A DNA stretch of 9,672 nt from JAUWZS01 sp964423085 (lineage in GTDB: Archaea; Aenigmatarchaeota; Aenigmatarchaeia; CG10238-14; SCSR01). Positions 1-6,583 of the stretch are shown here, one piece after another (the first letter of the stretch is position 1; the number at the start of each line of letters is the position of its first letter). A program made the position numbers and the translations under genes. Below the pieces are notes generated by a model that was given only the letters and a program-made list of their open reading frames with translations, made no database searches and had not been told where the DNA came from. The stretch spans positions 1 to 9,672 of the forward strand of contig CAYRDB010000016.1 of NCBI GenBank assembly GCA_964423085.1, read 5' to 3'.

Positions 1-16
1 AAAAAATAAAAAAAAT
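1..16 (-). terminator. Oligo-T terminator of the Cys-rich protein gene
   Basis: Read on the minus strand, the bases just after the TGA stop at 23-25 are T8-A-T6 (positions 15 to 1). Archaeal RNA polymerase commonly terminates at oligo-T runs without needing a hairpin, and none is visible. The window edge cuts the view, so the run may extend. Confidence 0.55.
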
Positions 17-22
17 CCAATC

Positions 23-391
23 TCATTCGCAGTCCGCGGGGCACGTCTCAGCAGACTCTGCACAAGGGCACCCTATTCCCATGCACGTTATCTCCTGGCA
101 CTCTCCGTCGCCGCACATGTCGACGCACCTTTCAGCGGACTCTGGCACGCACACGCTGTACGAGACGCTGATCTCGTATTCGTCGAGCCCGGGGCAGCAC
201 ACTTTGTCAGTGGGGCCCATGCTCGGGTCTCGGTTGACAGTCTCGCCCTCGCCCGCGCACGCAAAGCTGCCTGAAATACCGCTGAAAGCACCCGCCTGAT
301 AAAGAACCAGCAGGGAAGCGGCGACAGCGATGCAAGCGCCGAGTATGTACACTTTGTTGAACAGCTTGGCGTTCTTTGAAAGCTTTTTCAT
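23..391 (-). CDS. Exported, membrane-anchored Cys-rich protein (122 aa)
   Basis: Small protein with a Lys-rich N-terminus (MKKLSKNAKLFNK), one hydrophobic segment at about residues 15-33, and an outward Cys-rich domain. The segment is either an uncleaved signal anchor or a signal peptide. The domain has 12 cysteines outside the membrane segment (C45 to C121), an even number that would allow six disulfides. It contains GPTDKVCCPGL (59-69) and a tail CGDGEC...GCPC...CPADC (93-121). Related CCPGL and CGDGxC...CPxDC modules occur, from memory, in exported proteins of DPANN archaea and some bacteria; their function is unknown to me. Start: an in-frame ATG at 451 would add 20 residues, but the ATG at 391 begins a normal signal-anchor N-terminus and lies about 29 nt from the centre of the TATA-like element at 416-426. 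It is divergent from the HAD gene. Function not assigned. Confidence 0.8.
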   Translation of the reverse strand: MKKLSKNAKLFNKVYILGACIAVAASLLVLYQAGAFSGISGSFACAGEGETVNRDPSMGPTDKVCCPGLDEYEISVSYSVCVPESAERCVDMCGDGECQEITCMGIGCPCAESAETCPADCE

Positions 392-415
392 GGGATTAAT
401 TTGTGATTGGACCCA

Positions 416-426
416 TTTAAAAATTT
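416..426. promoter_or_regulatory. TATA-like element between divergent genes
   Basis: TTTAAAAATTT is A/T-rich and near-palindromic, so it can be read as a TATA box on either strand. It is centred about 29 nt from the ATG at 391 (minus), giving an almost leaderless mRNA. For the plus-strand HAD gene (ATG 473) it would leave a leader of roughly 28 nt. A weaker ATTAAT at 443-448 lies nearer the leaderless distance for that gene. Confidence 0.45.
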
Positions 427-472
427 CCAAAGGGCGCGAAACATTAATCAAGAAGAATGCAGAAAAATAATC

Positions 473-1156
473 ATGATAAAAGCAGTATTCTTCGACCTGG
501 ACAACACGCTCATAGACTTTATGGCCATGAAAAAAAAGGCGTGCAGGGCGGCGATAAGGGCGATGATAAAGGCAGGCCTAGAGTTAGACGAAGCCGGGGC
601 GTGGACTGTGATGAAGGACATGTTCAGGGAGCACGGGATAGAGGACCAGAGGCTGCTGGACAACTTTCTGAAAAAGACCGAGGGGAAGGTCGAGATAAAA
701 AAGCTGGCCGCAGGCGTGGTGGCTTACAGGAGGGCGAAGAAGGAGTCGCTCAAGCCGTACCCGAACACGAGGAGAGTGCTGGCAGCGCTTTCGAAAAAAT
801 ACCGGCTCGCCATAGTCACGGACGCTCCGGGGTTCCAGGCGTGGACCAGGCTGTACGAGTCGGGACTGCAAGACTATTTCGACTTTGTGATAGCATTGGA
901 GGACACCGGAGTTTTAAAATCCGAGAAGCTGCCGTTCACGAAGGCGCTGAAGGGAATAGGACTGAAGCCGGAGGAAGTTGTGATGGTAGGGGACTCGATA
1001 GAAAGGGACATACTGCCGGCAGAGGAGATGGGCATGTCGGCAGTGCACGCGGAGTACGGGAACTGGTCGAAAGACGGCAGGACTGCCAAGAATTCTATAA
1101 AGGGCATAGGCGAGCTGCCTGCGATTCTGGAGCGGCTCAATGGTTTAAATCTTTGA
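473..1156 (+). CDS. HAD-superfamily subfamily IA hydrolase (phosphatase-like)
   Basis: Predicted cytosolic Mg2+-dependent phosphatase of the haloacid dehalogenase superfamily, 227 aa, a typical subfamily IA length. Motif I is FFDLDNTLID with nucleophile D8 and acid D10. Motif II is IVTD with T116. Motif III is a Lys in the KSEK segment (K149 or K152). Motif IV is GDSIERD with D174 and D179. The helical cap lies at about residues 15-95. The overall pattern resembles the archaeal TIGR02253-type HAD group. The substrate cannot be told from sequence; phosphoglycolate or another small phosphoester is possible. Start: the ATG at 473 places motif I at the usual position 6-15, whereas an in-frame ATG at 407 would add 22 residues overlapping the divergent gene's promoter. 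The last codons contain the TATA element of the next gene. Confidence 0.9.
   Translation: MIKAVFFDLDNTLIDFMAMKKKACRAAIRAMIKAGLELDEAGAWTVMKDMFREHGIEDQRLLDNFLKKTEGKVEIKKLAAGVVAYRRAKKESLKPYPNTRRVLAALSKKYRLAIVTDAPGFQAWTRLYESGLQDYFDFVIALEDTGVLKSEKLPFTKALKGIGLKPEEVVMVGDSIERDILPAEEMGMSAVHAEYGNWSKDGRTAKNSIKGIGELPAILERLNGLNL
1144..1150 (+). promoter_or_regulatory. TATA box of the zinc-ribbon gene
   Basis: TTTAAAT is centred at 1147, 27 nt before the ATG at 1174, which predicts a leaderless mRNA. It lies inside the last codons of the HAD gene, so the zinc-ribbon gene probably has its own promoter despite being only 17 nt downstream. Confidence 0.5.
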
Positions 1157-1173
1157 GTTTCTTAATTTTCAGA

Positions 1174-1608
1174 ATGGAAAAGGAACTCAAGGAAAAAATA
1201 GAAGAGCTTTTCAGGCAGGTCTCAGAGACCGGCAAGCTGCCCGAAGGAACAGAGGCGTACGGCATAAGGACGCTGAACGCAGCCAAGGCAATAAAGAACA
1301 GCGTGCAGCTAAATTATGGAAGAGGGCTCGAAGGAGAGAAATTGTCTGACTGGAAATTTTCGAACGACATAAAGGCCAATCTGGGAATAGTCAGTTGGTG
1401 CCCTGAGTGCGAGAGCATAAAGGAGAATGTGAACTTTTACTCGGACAATACTGCAGTCCCCGGATGGTACTGCGAAAAATGCGCGCCGAAAAACACAGAG
1501 CCCGTGTCGAGGCACAACATGGTTCACATGAAGGAGCATTACGGAAACCTGTTCAAGAGCATGGTCAGAATATCAGAAGGAAGCTACAAATCCCTAAAGC
1601 GAGTCTGA
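1174..1608 (+). CDS. Zinc-ribbon protein of unknown function (144 aa)
   Basis: Not assigned to a known family. It has a charged helical N-terminus (MEKELKEKIEELFRQV), then a central segment (about 25-70). A four-Cys zinc ribbon follows, built from WCPEC (C76, C79) and WYCEKC (C100, C103) with 20 residues between the pairs. The C-terminal part has several His and Met residues (SRHNMVHMKEHYG, 112-124). There is no signal peptide or membrane segment, so it is probably cytosolic. The ribbon could bind nucleic acid or be structural only. The HAD stop is 17 nt upstream. The 3' end overlaps the convergent nuclease gene by 15 bp (1594-1608). Codon use (ATA, AGG, GAG) matches the neighbours, supporting a real gene. 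Confidence 0.82.
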   Translation: MEKELKEKIEELFRQVSETGKLPEGTEAYGIRTLNAAKAIKNSVQLNYGRGLEGEKLSDWKFSNDIKANLGIVSWCPECESIKENVNFYSDNTAVPGWYCEKCAPKNTEPVSRHNMVHMKEHYGNLFKSMVRISEGSYKSLKRV

Positions 1609-2265
1609 CATCTCGCCAATCCTCCACATGCAGTCGAACGAGCATGCGCGGCACTTGTTCGGATTGTTGTGATGGCAGGGCTCCGCGGTCTTGTTGAGCA
1701 CAGACTCGAACACATGGAAGCTCTTCTCAAGCTCGTCCCTCATAGAACTGTCGTACTCGCGCTGCTCCTCTGCCAGCACCTCGCCCTTCCTGTCCCTCTG
1801 CACAACCGCGAAGAATATGCGGTCGAACGCGATTGTCTCGGAGAACCTGGATGCGAACCCCTCGCAGTAGCATGAAAGCTGGGCCAGCCTGTCCGGGAAC
1901 ATCTCCCTCGTCTTCTCGGTGGTCTTGTCGTCTATCACGAAAATGTCTCCGCCCTTCCTGACCACCTTGTCTATGCGGCCCGAGTACAGGAAGCGCTCCT
2001 TGTTGAAGCGGTCTATGAGAACGCGCACGCTCTCCCTCGGAAAGTCAAGGTCGAAGTTCTTGTCCAGAAGGTCGTCCTCCGTTACTTCCTCCCTCTCCAC
2101 AAGAAGGTCGGCCTCTTCTAGAGCTTTGTGCACCTTCGCTCCTATGCGCTGGGCCTTTGTGACCCCCGGCTCCAACCCGAGATGGAAGCGGTTCACTATC
2201 TGGTACTGGCAATAGCCCACGCAGCTCGCGAACACGCTTATGGGAATCCTGAACAACACTATCAA
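1594..2265 (-). CDS. Cas4/RecB-like PD-(D/E)XK nuclease with Fe-S-type cysteines
   Basis: Predicted Mg2+-dependent DNA nuclease of the Cas4/RecB exonuclease fold, 223 aa. Visible motifs: YCQYQ near the N-terminus (C19, matching the Cas4 YCPRK position, with C15 nearby); GAKVHKALEE (H46); GRIDKV (D99); FVIDDKTT (D112 and K114, the D-x-K core); QLSCY (Q129, Y133); and a C-terminal KCRACSFDC cluster (C205, C208, C212, with C197 before it). One N-terminal plus three C-terminal cysteines is the arrangement that binds a 4Fe-4S cluster in Cas4 and AddB. No CRISPR repeats or other cas genes are in view, so this is probably a stand-alone repair or recombination nuclease. Start: there is no ATG upstream in frame, so TTG at 2265 is the longest option; GTG at 2259 and TTG at 2256 are close alternatives. 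The last 15 bp overlap the convergent zinc-ribbon gene. Confidence 0.82.
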   Translation of the reverse strand: MIVLFRIPISVFASCVGYCQYQIVNRFHLGLEPGVTKAQRIGAKVHKALEEADLLVEREEVTEDDLLDKNFDLDFPRESVRVLIDRFNKERFLYSGRIDKVVRKGGDIFVIDDKTTEKTREMFPDRLAQLSCYCEGFASRFSETIAFDRIFFAVVQRDRKGEVLAEEQREYDSSMRDELEKSFHVFESVLNKTAEPCHHNNPNKCRACSFDCMWRIGEMSDSL

Positions 2266-2284
2266 CCCGACTATCAGACTATCT

Positions 2285-2290
2285 CTATAG
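2285..2290 (-). promoter_or_regulatory. Possible weak TATA element of the nuclease gene
   Basis: CTATAG lies about 22 nt from the TTG at 2265 and about 28 nt from the GTG at 2259. If it is used for leaderless initiation, GTG 2259 would be the better start. The match to a TATA box is weak, and read-through from the upstream minus gene, 74 nt away, is equally possible. Confidence 0.25.
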
Positions 2291-2339
2291 AATGGAAGCG
2301 AAAACTATTATCATTTTGCCCACTTCGGTTCCTCTGTGA

Positions 2340-2954
2340 TCAGACGGTCGCAACAGACAGCATGCCTATCTTGTCCATCTCTTTCAGCAGCTCGTTCTCG
2401 TAAAGTATGGCCCAGTCGCGAAGAAATATCGCCTGCGGTATTGTGTAAACGTTTTTCTGCAGCCACTGGAACGCGTCACAATAAAAGTGACCCCTTATTT
2501 CCGCAACCTTTCCGTTCAGGCTGTACTCTTTGAACTTTTCCCATCCGAACTTTACATGATAGCTCGTCATAGACATGTTCAGCATCTTTTCGTTTGTATG
2601 AATTCGGGTGTCCGAATCCAGGCTAAGGCTCAGCACCATGCTGTCTGTGTGGTCTATCCCAACATCGTAGCTGCCCAGTTTCGAGCCGTCGAACCAAACT
2701 CTCCTCTTGGACGGCATCTTTTTCAGAATGCTCCTGTCTTTCCCAGTCAGATCAGCATACCTCTTCATGTCTTCCTTGTACCAATCTATAGCTTCGTTCA
2801 TGACGCTGTATGCGAGCTTCTGGTCAGCCCTAAGATGATTCGGCATATCGTTTAGCGAGGGGTGGATGGGCACATTGCACGCAGGACAAGAAAACTCCAC
2901 AGACCCGCCTATCGGAAGCTCCTCCCGCCTGAGCAGAATCTCCTCAATGTCCAT
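2340..2954 (-). CDS. Unrecognised protein with a single CPxC knuckle (204 aa)
   Basis: I do not recognise the family. The protein begins MDIEEILLRREELP, then FSCPACNVPIHPS (C23, C26, H31) suggests half of a zinc site; C159 in HFYCDAF could contribute. The middle (40-90) is basic and probably helical. The region about 95-160 (SYDVGIDHTDS to HFYCDAF) reads as alternating strands, with several Asp/His residues (D97, D101, H102, D104). The C-terminus is helical with aromatic residues (WAILYENELLKEMD). No signal peptide or membrane helix is visible. It is divergent from smc, with 101 bp between the start codons. On the same strand the nuclease follows after 74 nt, so the two may be co-expressed. 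Codon use matches the neighbours less sharply than smc does, but the frame is open throughout and has a good promoter. Confidence 0.75.
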   Translation of the reverse strand: MDIEEILLRREELPIGGSVEFSCPACNVPIHPSLNDMPNHLRADQKLAYSVMNEAIDWYKEDMKRYADLTGKDRSILKKMPSKRRVWFDGSKLGSYDVGIDHTDSMVLSLSLDSDTRIHTNEKMLNMSMTSYHVKFGWEKFKEYSLNGKVAEIRGHFYCDAFQWLQKNVYTIPQAIFLRDWAILYENELLKEMDKIGMLSVATV

Positions 2955-2975
2955 AATCTGAGAACGCAGGTGAAA

Positions 2976-2983
2976 GATTTAAG
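2976..2983 (-). promoter_or_regulatory. TATA box of the 204-aa protein gene
   Basis: On the minus strand this reads CTTAAATC, centred 26 nt before the ATG at 2954, which predicts a leaderless mRNA. It sits about 45 bp from the divergent smc TATA element. Confidence 0.5.
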
Positions 2984-3023
2984 CGGTTCGTCCAAGCGTG
3001 AATCTCTAATAAAAGGCAAGACG

Positions 3024-3033
3024 ATAATATATT
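3024..3033 (+). promoter_or_regulatory. TATA box of the smc-scpA operon
   Basis: ATAATATATT is centred 27-28 nt before the smc ATG at 3056, so transcription should begin at or within a few bases of the start codon. A GGTG at 3049-3052, close to the ATG, resembles part of the archaeal Shine-Dalgarno sequence but would lie at the very 5' end of the transcript. Confidence 0.6.
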
Positions 3034-3041
3034 GTATATTG

Positions 3042-3051
3042 ACCGGCCGGT
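3042..3051. promoter_or_regulatory. 10-bp palindrome at the smc transcription start (possible operator)
   Basis: ACCGGCCGGT is a perfect inverted repeat between the smc TATA box and the start codon, where archaeal repressors often bind. Perfect 10-bp palindromes are expected several times by chance in a window this size, so only the placement is suggestive. Confidence 0.2.
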
Positions 3052-3055
3052 GCAT

Positions 3056-5566
3056 ATGAGCGAAAAACCAAAGACAATGATAACCCGCATCACAATGCAG
3101 GGATTCAAGAGCTTCAACAGGCGCGTGAGCGTGCCTCTCATGAAAGGGTTCAACGTGTTCTGCGGCCCGAACGGGGTCGGAAAGTCTAATATAATAGATG
3201 CGGTATGCTTTGTGCTAGGCAGGACCAGCGCGAAGAGCATGAGGGCCGGAAGGCTGCACGAGCTGATTTTCCACGGAGGGGACGGCAAGGCCGAGGCGAA
3301 GCAGGCGATTGTCAGCTTGTACCTTTCAAACGAGGGCAACCCATTCGGGTTCGACGACAGCGAAATCTCGATAACAAGGAAGGTCAACAAGTCCGGAGTG
3401 TCCGTGTACAAGATAAACGGACGGACCGCGACAAGGCAGAAGGTTTTGGAGATGCTGTCTGGAGCTAGAATCTATCCGGACGGCCACAACATAGTGATGC
3501 AAGGCGACATAACCCAGATAATCGAGATGAACCCCAAGGAGAGGAGGGGGATGATAGACGAGATATCCGGGATAGCGGACTACAACGAGAAGAAAGACAA
3601 GGCGCTGAAGGATTTGGAAAAGGTGGACCAGAGGCTTAGGGAGGCGGAGATACTTATCAACGAAAGATTCGAGAGGTTCAAGAGACTGGAGAACGAGCGC
3701 AACGCAGCAATACGCTACCAGTCGCTGCAGAAAAGGCTCGAGCTACTCAGGGCGTCGCTGGCCCACAAGAGGGTGGAGACGTCCGAAGCCGAGATGAAGA
3801 AAATAGATTTGGAGATAGAGAAGAAGCAGGCGCAGAACGAGGAGCTGGACGACAAGATTGCAAAGCTGGAGGCGGACATAGACCAGAGGGACGAGAACAT
3901 GCGCGACGTGGCCAGCAAGCTTCTGGACATGTCGAAGAGGGTCGGAGAGGAGAAGAAGGTCTCGGAAATGCGCGCAAGGATGATGATTGTAAGGAACCAG
4001 ATGGACTCGCACTCGAGGGAGATAGAGAGGATAACCGCCATAACAGATCGCCTGGAGGCAATAGAGGACTCGAAGGTGGAGATGTCCGGAGACGTTCCGA
4101 GGCCGGTCAAGGCCATACTGGATTTGAACATACGCGGCGTGCACGGCACAGTCAAGAGCCTGGTGAAGGTGGAGGGAAAGTACGCGACAGCTGTGGAGGT
4201 TGCAGCCGGCAGGCACATGAACGACATAATAGTGGACAACGACGAGGTTGCTAGCTACTGCATAGGATTTTTGAAGAGGGAGAGGATAGGAAGGGCCACG
4301 TTCCTGCCGCTGAACAAGATAAAGCCGGAGATTTTCAAGAACACCAAGATGCTTGGAATGGGAGGGGTGCACGGCATCGCATCCCGCCTGGTCAGGTACG
4401 ACACGCGCTACATGGCGGCGATTGAATTCGTCCTCGGAAGAACGCTGGTTGTCGAAAGCATAGAAACCGCGCGCGCTCTGGGCATAGGAAGCGCAAGGAT
4501 GGTCACGCTCGAAGGCGACCTAATGGAGCACTCCGGAGCGATGATAGGCGGGCATCTGAACCGCCAGCAGTTCAGGCCGCAGCCGTCATCGAACGACATA
4601 GACAAGTATGTGGCCGAAAGGAGGAGGCTGCAGGACGAGCTCGACGTGCTGCAGGGCGAGCTGTCCGACCTTGAGAACGAGCTGAAGAAGCTGGCAAAGT
4701 CGGACGGCATGAAGGAGAGCGTGAGCATGGAGAAGCTCAAGGTGAGTTCGGAGAGGGAGATGGACGAGCTCAGGGAGAAGAGGAAGGCTTACTACGGAAG
4801 GAAGGTCGGGCTGCAGACCGAGATAAACAGGCTGAACATAGAAAAGGCAAAGATGGAGGCCGACCTGAAGACAGCGAAGGTCGAGGTGAGCCAGTACGGC
4901 GAGATGGAATACATAGACGACAGTGTGCCAGCGCTCACAAAGTTCCTGAAGCAGGCGAACGACGAGATACAGGCGATAGGCCTGGTGAACCTGAAGGCGA
5001 TCGAGGAGTACGAAAACTTCCGATCCCAGTTCGACGAGTACAAGAAAAAATACGAGACCATACTCGGGGAGAAAAACGCTGTGCTGAAGATGATAGAGGA
5101 GATAGAGACCAAGAGGCTGGAGGTTTTCTACAACTGCCTGAAGGTGGTTGCCCAGCATTTCGGGAGGATATTCAGCATGATGACGCCCGGAACCGCAACG
5201 CTCGAGCTCGAGGACGCGTCCGACCTGGACAGCGGGCTGCTCATACAGGCGAACCCCAAGGGCAAGAAGACGATAAGCATAGACTCGATGTCGGGCGGGG
5301 AGAAGACGCTTACTGCTCTGGCGTTCATATTCGCAATACAGAACTACAAGCCCGCGCCGTTCTACATACTCGACGAGGTTGACGCCGCACTGGACAAGGA
5401 GAACAGCAAAAAGATAGCCGAGCTCATAAAGTCGCTGGCGTCCGACGAGCAGATGATAATGATAACCCACAACGACCAGACAATAAAGTACGGAGACCGC
5501 GTCTACGGAATAACAATGGAAAGGGGCGAGTCCAAGATACTGGGAGTGGAGCTGCCCAAGGGTTGA
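3056..5566 (+). CDS. smc: Chromosome condensin SMC ATPase, short-armed form
   Basis: SMC ATPase that dimerises through its hinge and, with ScpA and ScpB, organises and segregates the chromosome. All functional motifs are present: Walker A GPNGVGKSN (37-45), Q-loop Q149, ABC signature SGGEKTLTALA (746-756), and Walker B FYILDEVDAALD (769-780, catalytic E774). A hinge spans about 346-500 and ends in the conserved SGAMIGG (493-499). Charged coiled coils lie at about 172-340 and 505-685. At 836 aa it is much shorter than the usual 1150-1200. The deficit is in the two arms, about 165-180 residues each instead of roughly 330, and both are shortened equally, as pairing requires. The ATG at 3056 is preferred over TTG or other codons upstream because it has a TATA element 27 nt before it and gives the usual N-terminus just before the ITMQGFKSF strand. 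scpA starts one base after the stop. Confidence 0.96.
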   Translation: MSEKPKTMITRITMQGFKSFNRRVSVPLMKGFNVFCGPNGVGKSNIIDAVCFVLGRTSAKSMRAGRLHELIFHGGDGKAEAKQAIVSLYLSNEGNPFGFDDSEISITRKVNKSGVSVYKINGRTATRQKVLEMLSGARIYPDGHNIVMQGDITQIIEMNPKERRGMIDEISGIADYNEKKDKALKDLEKVDQRLREAEILINERFERFKRLENERNAAIRYQSLQKRLELLRASLAHKRVETSEAEMKKIDLEIEKKQAQNEELDDKIAKLEADIDQRDENMRDVASKLLDMSKRVGEEKKVSEMRARMMIVRNQMDSHSREIERITAITDRLEAIEDSKVEMSGDVPRPVKAILDLNIRGVHGTVKSLVKVEGKYATAVEVAAGRHMNDIIVDNDEVASYCIGFLKRERIGRATFLPLNKIKPEIFKNTKMLGMGGVHGIASRLVRYDTRYMAAIEFVLGRTLVVESIETARALGIGSARMVTLEGDLMEHSGAMIGGHLNRQQFRPQPSSNDIDKYVAERRRLQDELDVLQGELSDLENELKKLAKSDGMKESVSMEKLKVSSEREMDELREKRKAYYGRKVGLQTEINRLNIEKAKMEADLKTAKVEVSQYGEMEYIDDSVPALTKFLKQANDEIQAIGLVNLKAIEEYENFRSQFDEYKKKYETILGEKNAVLKMIEEIETKRLEVFYNCLKVVAQHFGRIFSMMTPGTATLELEDASDLDSGLLIQANPKGKKTISIDSMSGGEKTLTALAFIFAIQNYKPAPFYILDEVDAALDKENSKKIAELIKSLASDEQMIMITHNDQTIKYGDRVYGITMERGESKILGVELPKG

Positions 5567-5567
5567 T

Positions 5568-6287
5568 ATGACAGAAGAGAACGACCTTCTGAAAATGGTT
5601 CTGGAAAAGGAGAGCTGGGAGGAGATACTCTACCAGATAGTGAGCCTGGAGCAGATAGACCCGTGGGATGTGGACATTGTAAAGCTGACAGAAGGCTTCA
5701 TGAACTTCATACGCTCTGCCGAGCAGCTGGACTTTCGCATACCGGCGAAGATAGTTTTTGTAGCAGCAATCCTACTAAGGCTAAAGTCGGACTACCTTTC
5801 GCTGTTCGACGAAAAGTCAGCGGTCGAGGAGGTGCTGGCTGAGGAGAAGCCCATAGAGGAGCTTGGAATAGACCCGAGCCTGGTGAAGCTAGGACTTCCA
5901 ATGAAGAGGATGCCTAAAAGGCAGGTCACGCTAGACGAGCTTGTCACAGCGCTGAAAAAGGCACTGGACGTTAGGGAGAGGAAGGTCGAGCGGAAATACA
6001 GAATAAGGACGAGGCTCAGGGAGGAGCTCAGGGCGGAGGAGGACATCACCAAGAGGATAGAGAAGGTGATGTCGCAGATAGAGGACAGGATAAAGGACGT
6101 GGACAAGGACAAGCTCAGCTTCAGCGACCTGGTGGGCGAGTGGAAGAGAGAGAAGGTGGTTGACAGCTTCATCCCGATCCTGCACCTGGAGAAGAGCGAC
6201 AAGATCAGCACCGAGCAGCTCGAGTTCTTCAAGGACATACTGATAAGGAAGAGGAAGCTTGAGGAAAAGGCAGACGAATCCGTTTAA
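5568..6287 (+). CDS. scpA: Segregation and condensation protein A (kleisin)
   Basis: Kleisin subunit that bridges the two SMC heads and recruits ScpB; cytosolic and nucleoid-associated. Its 239 aa is normal for ScpA. The N-terminal helical domain carries the family hallmark LEQIDPWDVDIVKLTEGF (27-44) and RLKSDYL (71-77), which contact the SMC neck in known structures. A Lys/Glu-rich linker with helices covers about 80-190. The C-terminal winged helix (about 195-230, VVDSFIPILHLEK...FKDILIR) would contact the other SMC head. The ATG lies one base after the smc TGA, so the two are translationally linked. The last codons contain TTTAAAT (6283-6289), but it is too close to the ATG at 6299 to serve that codon. 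Confidence 0.93.
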   Translation: MTEENDLLKMVLEKESWEEILYQIVSLEQIDPWDVDIVKLTEGFMNFIRSAEQLDFRIPAKIVFVAAILLRLKSDYLSLFDEKSAVEEVLAEEKPIEELGIDPSLVKLGLPMKRMPKRQVTLDELVTALKKALDVRERKVERKYRIRTRLREELRAEEDITKRIEKVMSQIEDRIKDVDKDKLSFSDLVGEWKREKVVDSFIPILHLEKSDKISTEQLEFFKDILIRKRKLEEKADESV

Positions 6288-6331
6288 ATCCGTTCTGTAT
6301 GGCCAAACAATATTTTGCAGAAGATAAATCG

Positions 6332-6340
6332 CTTTATATC
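6332..6340 (+). promoter_or_regulatory. Strong TATA box downstream of scpA
   Basis: CTTTATATC is the closest match in the window to the archaeal TATA consensus. It is preceded by an A-rich stretch that could serve as a BRE. It is centred 26 nt before the ATG at 6362, so it predicts a plus-strand transcript starting there. Confidence 0.5.
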
Positions 6341-6361
6341 AGACCTGACAAAAGGGTTAGT

Positions 6362-6574
6362 ATGCAAGTCCTGTCCCTTGAGGAATCCGCCAACACTTCC
6401 ATTTTAGCGGGCGCCATAAGGGCTGTTACGACCACATTGACAAACTTTGCTACCACGACTTCTTTGACACCCATTGCAGCTACTGCCCATGGGGCAGAAC
6501 GACAACCAACGATTTCAGAAAAACTGACGACAATCCTAGACGACAGCGTGGCCTGGACGAACATTTTTAGATAG
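6362..6574 (+). CDS. Possible small Thr-rich protein (70 aa), or start of a non-coding RNA
   Basis: The start codon lies exactly 26 nt from the centre of a good TATA box, as expected for a leaderless gene. The product would begin MQVLSLEESANTSILAGAI and is rich in Thr, Ala and Ser (TTTLTNFATTTSLTPIAATA, about 24-43), with no clear membrane helix or motif. Against coding: Ile codons are mainly ATT instead of the ATA that dominates the neighbours. An equally open minus-strand frame (6334-6585) covers the same stretch. An in-frame ATG at 6299 (91 aa) lacks a promoter at the right distance. I favour the 70-aa form but cannot exclude an untranslated RNA. I see nothing else in 6288-6331. Confidence 0.4.
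   Translation: MQVLSLEESANTSILAGAIRAVTTTLTNFATTTSLTPIAATAHGAERQPTISEKLTTILDDSVAWTNIFR
6483..6497. other. Perfect small inverted repeat
   Basis: CTGCCC-ATG-GGGCAG is a 6-bp perfect stem with a 3-nt loop, inside the doubtful 70-aa frame. It could be a hairpin in an RNA from either strand. No T-run follows on either strand, so it does not look like a terminator. Confidence 0.3.
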
Positions 6575-6583
6575 GGAGGGAAC

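Noticed and set aside
457..1173. Long plus-strand open frame in another phase across the HAD gene, continuous with the zinc-ribbon frame
   Set aside because: It is a shadow of the HAD gene: its translation is Gly/Arg/Glu-rich without motifs, and the real protein begins at the ATG at 1174 with a promoter in place.
1594..2265. CRISPR-Cas locus around the Cas4-like nuclease
   Set aside because: No direct repeats with regular spacers and no other cas genes were seen anywhere in the window.
4586..5470. Minus-strand open frame of 294 codons inside smc
   Set aside because: The Leu/Val/Tyr/His-rich translation is what the complement of GAG/AAG/ATA/GAC codons gives. The plus strand encodes intact SMC motifs. 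Other minus-strand frames in smc (e.g. 3743-4372) are rejected for the same reason.
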